A stretch of DNA of 11,497 nt from Erysipelotrichaceae bacterium (GTDB lineage Bacteria; Bacillota_I; Bacilli_A; Erysipelotrichales; Coprobacillaceae). Under the pieces are notes generated by a model. The model was not told the DNA's origin, ran no database searches, and worked only from the letters and a program-made list of their open reading frames with translations. The first letter of the stretch is position 1; every line of letters begins with the position of its first letter. Positions 6,390 through 11,497 of this stretch are shown one piece after another. Made by a program: the position numbers and the translations under genes. The stretch is taken from NCBI GenBank assembly GCA_021200395.1, contig JAJQGQ010000161.1, forward strand, positions 1-11,497. Reading direction: 5' to 3'.

Positions 6390-6479
6390 AAAGAAGGAAC
6401 TATCAATTACGATTGTTCTTCAAAAATAGAAGTTATAAATAATCGCCCAAGATTGGAAGGCTAGGGCGATTATTTTTTT
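6390..6479 (+). ncRNA. Candidate ~90-nt small RNA, possibly an orphan type I antitoxin
   Basis: The predicted transcript has a first hairpin from GAAGGAA (6393-6399) with TTCTTC (6416-6421), one G bulged, and an inner CAAT/ATTG stem around a TACG tetraloop (6404-6415). A 12-bp terminator hairpin with a 15-nt loop follows. There is no ATG and no credible ORF. A promoter faces it from the other strand (6496-6504), so the two RNAs would overlap at the hairpin, as in Fst/par-type or holin-like type I toxin-antitoxin loci. The antisense strand keeps only the short tail TSKK-stop before the hairpin and no toxin ORF. Placement in that class is inference from layout and a general resemblance only. 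Confidence 0.4.
6437..6479 (+). terminator. Strong intrinsic terminator after the ABC gene and small RNA
   Basis: A 12-bp stem AAATAATCGCCC/GGGCGATTATTT (6437-6448/6464-6475) with a 15-nt loop runs into seven T (6473-6479). It terminates plus-strand transcription from the small-RNA promoter and any readthrough from the ABC gene. On the minus strand the hairpin lacks a clean T-run. Confidence 0.85.
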
Positions 6480-6495
6480 GAAGTTACTATAGGCA

Positions 6496-6504
6496 ATTAT
6501 ATCA
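6496..6504 (-). promoter_or_regulatory. Candidate extended -10 promoter antisense to the small RNA
   Basis: TGATATAAT on the minus strand is a perfect extended -10 element, with no clear -35. A start near 6489 would give a transcript running through the 6437-6475 hairpin, antisense to the plus-strand small RNA. No ORF of useful size follows. Confidence 0.35.
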
Positions 6505-6535
6505 TATTTACTTATGAATGTATATAGCAAAATGC

Positions 6536-6567
6536 AAATAAACTCCAGAGCAATCTGGAGTTTATTT
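6536..6567 (-). terminator. hslO terminator overlapping the stop codon
   Basis: A 14-bp perfect stem (6536-6549/6554-6567) around a TTGC loop. Its 5' arm on the minus strand begins AAATAAACTCC and includes the hslO TAA. The downstream T-tract is interrupted (TTTATTTGCATTTT), so termination relies mostly on the long stem. Confidence 0.75.
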
Positions 6568-7425
6568 TATAAGTTCTCTTAATTCATCTTCACTAAATTG
6601 ATAATGTGTATTACAGAAATGACAAGTAATTTCACAACCATGATCTTCATCAATTATAGCTTGTATTTCCTGTTTTCCTACTGTCATTAAAGCTTCTTTC
6701 ATTTTTTCCTTAGAACAATCACATTCAAAATAAAGATCTTGATAGTCTAAGATTTCAATATCATCAAAGATAAGTTCCAATATTTCTTCAGGTGTTTTAC
6801 CTTCGTGGATAAGAGTTGAAACAGGTGTGAAATCTTTTATTTTATCTTCAATATATGTGATATCGTCATCAGTAGCATCAGGTAATAGTTGAATAATGAA
6901 ACCACCACTCGCTAATATTTCATTTGTAGTATCAACTAAAACACCAACAGACACAACAGATGGTGTTTGTTCTGAAACCATAAAATAGTATGAAAAATCA
7001 TCACCAATTTCACCTGTTTGTAATGGAACAGTACCGACAAAAGGTTCTTTCAATCCCATATCTCGGATTACTTGTAAAGTTCCTTTATTTCCTACAGCAA
7101 CACCAACAGCTAATTTGCCTGTATCATTATATGTATAATGAACATGTGGTTCAGCAACAAAAGCTTTGATTTTACCATCACTATTTGTTGTGGCAAGAAT
7201 CGTTCCAATAGGTCCTCCACCATTAATATCAACAGTCATTTTTTCATGATCTTTATTGTTGGCAGCCATCATTAAAGTAGCTGACATAGTTCTTCCTAAT
7301 GCTGCAGAGGCTGTTGGCCATAGATCATGTTTTTGTCTTGCAACTTCTGTAAGATTGGTTGTATTACAAGCAAAAACTCGACAATTTTTAGAAGGCGATA
7401 TACCTCTTACTAAATAATCTTTCAT
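6562..7425 (-). CDS. hslO: Hsp33 redox-regulated chaperone
   Basis: A 287-residue cytosolic holdase chaperone of normal family length. Under oxidation it releases zinc, unfolds its C-terminal switch and binds unfolding proteins. The N-terminal core shows ALGRTMSATLMMA, NGGGPIGTI and AVGNKGTLQVIRDMG. The zinc switch is C235-x-C237 (ECDCSKEKM) and C268-x-x-C271 (CHFC), the canonical four ligands; an additional Cys264 (HGCEIT) sits four residues before C268. ATG 7425 has GGAGG 5 nt upstream; the longer TTG start would overlap this SD. One base separates it from the stop of the small ORF upstream, so the two are probably co-translated. No promoter is visible in the ~110-bp gap, so transcription is expected to come through the ftsH terminator or from an unrecognised promoter inside ftsH. 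The ftsH-hslO order is widespread in Bacillota. Confidence 0.95.
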   Translation of the reverse strand: MKDYLVRGISPSKNCRVFACNTTNLTEVARQKHDLWPTASAALGRTMSATLMMAANNKDHEKMTVDINGGGPIGTILATTNSDGKIKAFVAEPHVHYTYNDTGKLAVGVAVGNKGTLQVIRDMGLKEPFVGTVPLQTGEIGDDFSYYFMVSEQTPSVVSVGVLVDTTNEILASGGFIIQLLPDATDDDITYIEDKIKDFTPVSTLIHEGKTPEEILELIFDDIEILDYQDLYFECDCSKEKMKEALMTVGKQEIQAIIDEDHGCEITCHFCNTHYQFSEDELRELIK

Positions 7426-7426
7426 A

Positions 7427-7519
7427 TTATCCTCCCCAAGCAAAGTAACTAATTAAAGGAATGATCATACATAAAACTAAAATTGTAATTAATATTTTAC
7501 TCATTGTACTACGTTTCAT
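7427..7519 (-). CDS. 30-residue single-pass membrane peptide between ftsH and hslO
   Basis: A short ORF with a basic start (MKRSTMSK), one ~20-residue hydrophobic span (ILITILVLCMIIPLISYFAW) and a Gly-Gly end: a positive-inside, single membrane helix. SD AAGGAG lies 7 nt before this ATG; a second ATG 3 bp upstream (7522) would give 31 residues with 4-nt spacing. The gene starts 12-15 bp after the ftsH terminator T-run. Its TAA is one base before the hslO ATG, and its last codons contain the hslO SD, so it could serve hslO translation as well as encode a peptide. It loosely resembles small DUF4044-like membrane proteins of Bacillota, without certainty. Function unknown. FtsH is known to be modulated by tiny membrane peptides such as SpoVM, which makes the location suggestive but proves nothing. 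Confidence 0.6.
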   Translation of the reverse strand: MKRSTMSKILITILVLCMIIPLISYFAWGG

Positions 7520-7533
7520 CATTTCTCTCCTTG

Positions 7534-7559
7534 AAAAAATAAGCACAGAGTGCTTATTT
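7534..7559 (-). terminator. ftsH terminator overlapping the stop codon
   Basis: Stem AAATAAGCAC/GTGCTTATTT (7550-7559/7537-7546) with a 3-nt TCT loop, then a T-run ending at 7534. The ftsH TAA lies inside the 5' arm, so a ribosome terminating there would sit on the stem and could modulate readthrough into the downstream small ORF and hslO. Confidence 0.85.
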
Positions 7560-9512
7560 CATTTCATCTAATAAATCATCATTCAAATCAATTGGTTTTG
7601 GATTTGATGTATCATCACTGTCGTCATTATTTGGTTTAGAATCAATTTTACCATCATGTTTATTAAGCATTTTACCAGTATTGTATAACGCTTCAATTTC
7701 TTCACCATTTAGAGTTTCATATTCTAATAATGCTTCAGCAATAGTAATTAATTTATCTTTTTGTTCATTGATGATCTTACGACATTGTTCTAAGCTTTCA
7801 TCAATGATTTTTCTAACTTGTTGATCAATTTCATAAGCAATTTGACCTGAATGAGTATTACTTGTAGAACTATAATCTCTACCTAAGAATACAGCATCTT
7901 GACCAGAATCATATTTAATTGGACCTAAATCAGACATACCAAATTCTGTAACCATTAATCTAGCTATTCTTGTAGCTTGTTGAATATCATTTTGAGCACC
8001 TGAAGTAACATCCCCAAAGAACACTTCTTCAGCTACACGTCCACCCATCAAACCAGTAATACTTGCTAGTAATTGTGATTTTGTTTGGAAATATGTTTCT
8101 TCTTTAGGTGTCATTAAGTTGTATCCGCCAGCTTCGCCACGAGGAATAATCGTTACTTTTTGTACCTTATTAGCATCTTCCAAAGTTAAACCAATAATAG
8201 CATGTCCAGCCTCATGATAAGCTACCAAGCGTCTCTCATGTTCTGTATATTTACGAGACTTCTTAGCAGGTCCACCAATAACTCTATCAATAGCTTCGTC
8301 TATATCATCTAATGTAATCAATTGATGATCCATACGTACAGCTAATAATGCCGCTTCATTCAATACATTGGCAAGTTCTGCACCTGAAAATCCTGGTGTA
8401 CGACTAGCTACATTATCAAAATTAACATCTGGTGCAAATTTCTTATTTCTTGCATGAACACGTAAGATTTCTGCTCTAGCACGTTTGTCTGGATTAGCCA
8501 CTTGAATTTGTCTATCAAAACGTCCAGGACGAAGTAAAGCAGGATCCAATACATCAGCACGGTTTGTCGCAGCTAAGACAATAATACCTTCATTACCACT
8601 GAAACCATCCATTTCTACTAATAACTGGTTCAAAGTTTGTTCACGTTCATCGTGTCCACCGCCAACACCAGTTCCTCTTTGACGTCCTACAGCATCAATT
8701 TCATCAATAAATATAATACATGGTGCATTCTTTTTAGCTTCTTTGAACATATCACGCACACGACCTGCACCAACACCAACAAACATTTCTACGAATTCTG
8801 AACCAGAAATTGAATAGAAAGGTACATTGGCTTCACCAGCAACTGCTCTGGCAAGTAAAGTCTTACCTGTTCCTGGAGGCCCTACCAATAAAACACCACG
8901 AGGTATTTTAGCACCCATACTTACGAATTTCTTAGGATTCTTTAAGAATTCAACCAATTCTTTCAATTCTTCTTTTTCTTCATCGGCACCTGCAACATCA
9001 GTAAATCTTGTCTTGCTATCTTTTTCTAATTTAGCTCTAGAATTACCAAAATCAAATGCTCTTGAATTAGCACTACCCGCACCTGCCATACTTCTATATA
9101 ACATATACATGACAACTAGCAATAAAGCATAAGGTAATAATGAAATAATGGTATTAAAAACAAGATTTGAACTTTCATAATCAATAATCGTGATTTCAAT
9201 CTCATTATCTTCCAATAATTGTACTAATGAATTTAATTCTTCATCAGTTTGTGGTACGTTTGTTTCAAAAACATAAGTTGTAGCTTCACCATCAACTGTT
9301 TTTTCATAAGTACCTTCAATCGCTGTTACATATGTTCCTGGTGTAATTTCTATTTCTGTAACATTTTCAGTTTCAATGATTGTCATAAATTCATTGTAAT
9401 TCACTTCACTAGAAGATGAACTGCTTAATAAAGGAATTAAGCAACTAAACAGAACAATAACCACAATCCAAGGTAATATCGATTGTAATAAGCTTCTATT
9501 CTTTTTATTCAT
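7554..9512 (-). CDS. ftsH: ATP-dependent zinc metalloprotease FtsH
   Basis: A 652-residue membrane-bound AAA+ protease that forms hexamers and degrades membrane and regulatory proteins. Domain order: membrane segment 1 (about 12-30), extracytoplasmic domain (about 31-117), membrane segment 2 (about 119-140), AAA+ domain with Walker A GPPGTGKT (211-218), Walker B IIFIDEID (266-273) and second region of homology ending RPGRFDR (328-334), then the M41 protease with HEAGH (433-437) and third zinc ligand Asp509 (QND). The last ~40 residues are acidic and low-complexity (DDSDDTSNPKP), as is common. ATG 9512 has AAAGGAG 5 nt upstream. The gene begins 10 bp after hpt and is third in the tilS-hpt-ftsH operon. 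All catalytic residues are intact. Confidence 0.98.
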   Translation of the reverse strand: MNKKNRSLLQSILPWIVVIVLFSCLIPLLSSSSSSEVNYNEFMTIIETENVTEIEITPGTYVTAIEGTYEKTVDGEATTYVFETNVPQTDEELNSLVQLLEDNEIEITIIDYESSNLVFNTIISLLPYALLLVVMYMLYRSMAGAGSANSRAFDFGNSRAKLEKDSKTRFTDVAGADEEKEELKELVEFLKNPKKFVSMGAKIPRGVLLVGPPGTGKTLLARAVAGEANVPFYSISGSEFVEMFVGVGAGRVRDMFKEAKKNAPCIIFIDEIDAVGRQRGTGVGGGHDEREQTLNQLLVEMDGFSGNEGIIVLAATNRADVLDPALLRPGRFDRQIQVANPDKRARAEILRVHARNKKFAPDVNFDNVASRTPGFSGAELANVLNEAALLAVRMDHQLITLDDIDEAIDRVIGGPAKKSRKYTEHERRLVAYHEAGHAIIGLTLEDANKVQKVTIIPRGEAGGYNLMTPKEETYFQTKSQLLASITGLMGGRVAEEVFFGDVTSGAQNDIQQATRIARLMVTEFGMSDLGPIKYDSGQDAVFLGRDYSSTSNTHSGQIAYEIDQQVRKIIDESLEQCRKIINEQKDKLITIAEALLEYETLNGEEIEALYNTGKMLNKHDGKIDSKPNNDDSDDTSNPKPIDLNDDLLDEMK

Positions 9513-9522
9513 ATACTCTCCT

Positions 9523-10053
9523 TTACTGATAAACTTCTTCTTTTAATATACCCACATAAGGTAAATTTCTATACTTTTCATCGAAATCTAACCCAAAACC
9601 TACAACAAAAGCATTAGGAATTTCAAAACCATAATATTTAGCTTCAATTGGATAAGTTCTACCTTCTTTTTTATCAAGCATGGCAACTATTTCAACACTA
9701 TTAGCGCCTCTTTCATTAAGCATGGCTTTTACAGTTGTTAGAGTTTTGCCAGTGTCCAAAATATCTTCAACCAATAAAATATCTTTGCCCTTAACATCAT
9801 GATCCAAATCTTTTTTAATAGTTATTGTACGTGAATGAACACCTTCATAACTACTTACATCCATATAATCAAAAGTCACATCAAGATCAATATATGGTGA
9901 TAAAGCCGCTAAAAAAGGAACAGATCCTTTTAATAATCCAACCAATACCAATTCTTTACCTTGATAATCCTTTGTAATTTGTTTTCCTAATTCTTCACAT
10001 TTCTCAATAATTTGTTCATGTGAATATAAAATTTCTTTCACATCTTTATGCAT
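9523..10053 (-). CDS. hpt: Hypoxanthine phosphoribosyltransferase
   Basis: A 176-residue cytosolic purine-salvage enzyme that joins hypoxanthine (and usually guanine) to PRPP to make IMP or GMP. Visible motifs: LLKGS PPi loop (40-44), flexible-loop region YEGVHSRT, PRPP-binding VEDILDTGKT (95-104) and the base-pocket region NAFVVGFGLDFDEKYRNLPY (148-167). Length is normal. ATG 10053 lies 8 nt after AAGGAG; the longer GTG start at 10062 overlaps the SD and is rejected. It sits 28 bp after tilS with no promoter or terminator between, so it is cotranscribed. The tilS-hpt-ftsH order is the standard Bacillota arrangement. Confidence 0.96.
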   Translation of the reverse strand: MHKDVKEILYSHEQIIEKCEELGKQITKDYQGKELVLVGLLKGSVPFLAALSPYIDLDVTFDYMDVSSYEGVHSRTITIKKDLDHDVKGKDILLVEDILDTGKTLTTVKAMLNERGANSVEIVAMLDKKEGRTYPIEAKYYGFEIPNAFVVGFGLDFDEKYRNLPYVGILKEEVYQ

Positions 10054-10081
10054 GTTTCTCACTCCTTATTACAACGCTTTC

Positions 10082-11317
10082 TTATTTTATCACAAATACA
10101 TTTGGTTTTGTAGTTAAATAATCAATGTTTTTCGCAATATGTGGCACTAAAATAATTGTTTGGTCCTTATTTAAAACAACGGGCCACGTTTTTCTTTTCA
10201 TTGCAGGTATTTTCGCATTGATAAATAAACGTGATAGTTTCTTAGTACCAGAAGATGTCATAATACTGTCACCTTCTTGCATTGTTCTAATAGTAATTGG
10301 ATAATCATCTTTAGATAAGTATACACCTTCATTGATATGACCTGTTTCTAATAGATGAAAATATTCACATCCAAAGGGAACAAATTCGTTAAATTGATAA
10401 TAATAGCCTTTGATTTTATCTTTATCAATGATGTATATATTATCGTATTCTTTTATGAACAGATAATTAACTGGTAAATTCATTTGTATATTTGGTTTAA
10501 CACTATGAATTTGATGTTTGATTTCCTGTATTAATGAATAAGAAATAAGACTAGGATGCATAACATCTCTTAGTATTAAATATAAAAATATATCTCTTAA
10601 TTCTTTTGGTATATAGTAATAATAAATTATTTTATCAGCATTATATAAGTCATAATATGGTTTAACTTTTATTTCTAATTCTTTGATACGTTGATTATGT
10701 TTATTCGCTTTATCTAATAACTCTTCTTTTTGTTCTCGAGTATAATTCTTTAAAACAAGATTACGTACTTTATCTCTATCAAAATCTGTTTCAAAGTTTG
10801 TATAATCATCATGATAAGGGATATGATATTGATGACAATATTCTAATATTTCCTCCTTATACATATGCATCAAAGGTCTTAACACTAACATATCTTTCAC
10901 ATGACTCTTTTCTTTAATACCTAAATAATGAATCGTGTTATGACGCTTCAATTGCATATAGACACTTTCTAGATGATCATCTAAATGATGTCCTAATATC
11001 AAACCATCACAATGATACAAATCATATATTTCTTTATAAAAATTATATCTTAACTCTCTTGCTCGATCTTGAAAATTACCATCTTCATAATCCTTATGAT
11101 GAAACTCTTTATAATAAAAAGGTATACCATAATCACTACAATAATCACTTACCAACTCATAATCCTTATAACTATCATTTCGATAATTATAATTCACATG
11201 AGCTACAAATAAATGATATCCTTTCTTTTGCAAAGTATCCAATAAATACATAGAATCGCAACCACCAGATACACCAATCACATAATATTTATCTTTATCT
11301 AATAAGCTTTCATTCAT
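10082..11317 (-). CDS. tilS: tRNA(Ile)-lysidine synthetase
   Basis: A 411-residue essential enzyme that uses ATP and lysine to change C34 of tRNA-Ile(CAU) to lysidine, so that the tRNA reads AUA and is charged with isoleucine. The N-terminal N-type ATP pyrophosphatase domain has the P-loop SGGCDS (17-22), then HVNYNYR, ARELRYNF and GHHLDDHLE. The C-terminal TilS_C region shows the conserved pattern RTMQEGDSI...GTKKLSRLFINAKIP...RKTWPVV. Length is slightly below the usual 430-470. ATG 11317 is preceded by AGGTG at 6 nt; the GTG at 11326 lies within that SD. First gene of the operon; its promoter overlaps the terminator of the gene before it. The AT-rich genome makes AUA codons frequent, consistent with need for this enzyme. 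Confidence 0.95.
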   Translation of the reverse strand: MNESLLDKDKYYVIGVSGGCDSMYLLDTLQKKGYHLFVAHVNYNYRNDSYKDYELVSDYCSDYGIPFYYKEFHHKDYEDGNFQDRARELRYNFYKEIYDLYHCDGLILGHHLDDHLESVYMQLKRHNTIHYLGIKEKSHVKDMLVLRPLMHMYKEEILEYCHQYHIPYHDDYTNFETDFDRDKVRNLVLKNYTREQKEELLDKANKHNQRIKELEIKVKPYYDLYNADKIIYYYYIPKELRDIFLYLILRDVMHPSLISYSLIQEIKHQIHSVKPNIQMNLPVNYLFIKEYDNIYIIDKDKIKGYYYQFNEFVPFGCEYFHLLETGHINEGVYLSKDDYPITIRTMQEGDSIMTSSGTKKLSRLFINAKIPAMKRKTWPVVLNKDQTIILVPHIAKNIDYLTTKPNVFVIK

Positions 11318-11334
11318 GATTATCACCTGTTAGC

Positions 11335-11362
11335 ATTATAACAAATAAAAAAGAGAAGTCAA
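11335..11362 (-). promoter_or_regulatory. Promoter of the tilS-hpt-ftsH operon, inside the upstream terminator
   Basis: TTGACT (11357-11362), 16 bp, TATAAT (11335-11340) on the minus strand is a near-consensus sigma-A promoter. The -35 box spans the loop and 3' arm of the spoIIE terminator and the T-run forms the spacer. The predicted start near 11328 puts the AGGTG SD at the very 5' end of the mRNA, giving an ~11-nt leader. Confidence 0.75.
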
Positions 11363-11373
11363 TTTAACTTCTC
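11347..11373 (-). terminator. Intrinsic terminator of the spoIIE-like gene
   Basis: Minus-strand stem GAGAAGT/ACTTCTC (11367-11373/11353-11359) with a 7-nt loop, followed by six T (11352-11347). It lies just after the phosphatase stop codon. Confidence 0.8.
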
Positions 11374-11407
11374 CTACTGCTTACATAACTTCTCCTACTG
11401 CTTACAT
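11366..11407. repeat. Perfect 21-bp tandem duplication at the 3' end of the spoIIE-like gene
   Basis: Two identical, directly adjacent 21-bp units (11366-11386 and 11387-11407), each starting AACTTCTCCTACTG. The unit carries the last codons and stop of the phosphatase gene and the 5' arm of its terminator stem, so both stop and arm are present twice. Only the copy next to the loop forms the short-loop terminator. Confidence 0.9.
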
Positions 11408-11497
11408 AATTTTAATACTATCATTGTCATATCATCGTTATGTTCTTCTTCACAGGCTAATTCACATAATGTTCTCACTATTTCTTTAGGATGATCA
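11395..11497 (-). CDS. spoIIE: C-terminus of a PP2C-type serine phosphatase, probably SpoIIE (partial)
   Basis: Only the last 33 residues are in the window; the gene continues off the right edge. The tail ends HNDDMTMIVLKLCKQ. The NDDMT(V/M)(I/V)V pattern is the last metal-binding motif and final strand of PP2C-like phosphatases of the SpoIIE/RsbU type. In many Bacillota spoIIE lies upstream of tilS, hpt and ftsH, which favours SpoIIE, the membrane phosphatase that activates sigma-F during sporulation. Another PP2C phosphatase cannot be excluded from this fragment. The stop TAG is at 11395-11397, inside the duplicated 21-bp unit. Confidence 0.65.
   Translation of the reverse strand, partial: DHPKEIVRTLCELACEEEHNDDMTMIVLKLCKQ

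Noticed and set aside
8827..9132. 101-codon plus-strand ORF opposite ftsH
   Set aside because: Antisense shadow of the conserved AAA+ region with no SD; the ftsH frame is certain.
11059..11253. 64-codon plus-strand ORF opposite tilS, rich in His, Asn and Tyr
   Set aside because: Composition follows from the antisense of tilS codons; no SD or family match.

Overview
The window reads as a low-GC, AT-rich chromosome segment from a member of the Bacillota, most likely an Erysipelotrichia-like gut anaerobe. The reasons are strong purine-rich Shine-Dalgarno (SD) sequences, mostly TAA stops, the conserved block spoIIE - tilS - hpt - ftsH - hslO, and a BspA-type surface lipoprotein next to a large fused ABC transporter. 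No species can be named from the sequence alone.

Left part (1-3071), accessory. The first ~107 bases look like the right end of an IS200/IS605-type element: a row of hairpins ending in GGCTTCAA, like the scaffold end of a TnpB-associated omega RNA. It appears to have inserted into the 3' part of a minus-strand AlbA_2/Schlafen-like ATP-binding gene, which now ends on six residues read from the element. Next come a MerR-family regulator (minus) with an autoregulation-type promoter (19-bp spacer with a dyad inside) and a small BspA-family leucine-rich-repeat lipoprotein (minus).

Middle (3072-6561). A 440-bp region with no convincing protein gene lies upstream of a 939-aa MacB/FtsX-type ABC transporter (plus). 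It is densely structured: two successive units, each a hairpin with a C-rich UCCC-bearing loop followed by an intrinsic terminator. They resemble tandem small regulatory RNAs, and both carry loop sequences complementary to the GGGAGG ribosome-binding site of the transporter gene. After the transporter, a ~90-nt transcription unit with its own promoter and terminator and no ORF (6356-6479) looks like another small RNA, faced by an antisense promoter. It could be the remnant of a convergent type I toxin-antitoxin locus.

Right part (6562-11497), core housekeeping, all minus strand. In transcription order: the end of a PP2C-type phosphatase (probably spoIIE), a terminator whose hairpin contains the -35 box of the next promoter, tilS (tRNA-Ile lysidine synthetase), hpt (hypoxanthine phosphoribosyltransferase), ftsH (membrane AAA+ protease), a terminator overlapping the ftsH stop codon, a previously unlisted 30-residue single-pass membrane peptide gene, and hslO (Hsp33) one base after it. 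tilS-hpt-ftsH is a tight operon, and the small ORF plus hslO appear translationally coupled.

Starts were reassigned by SD spacing for seven genes: AlbA-like 1212, lipoprotein 3065, ABC 3508, hslO 7425, hpt 10053 and tilS 11317 are all shorter than the longest ORF, and the small peptide is placed at 7519.
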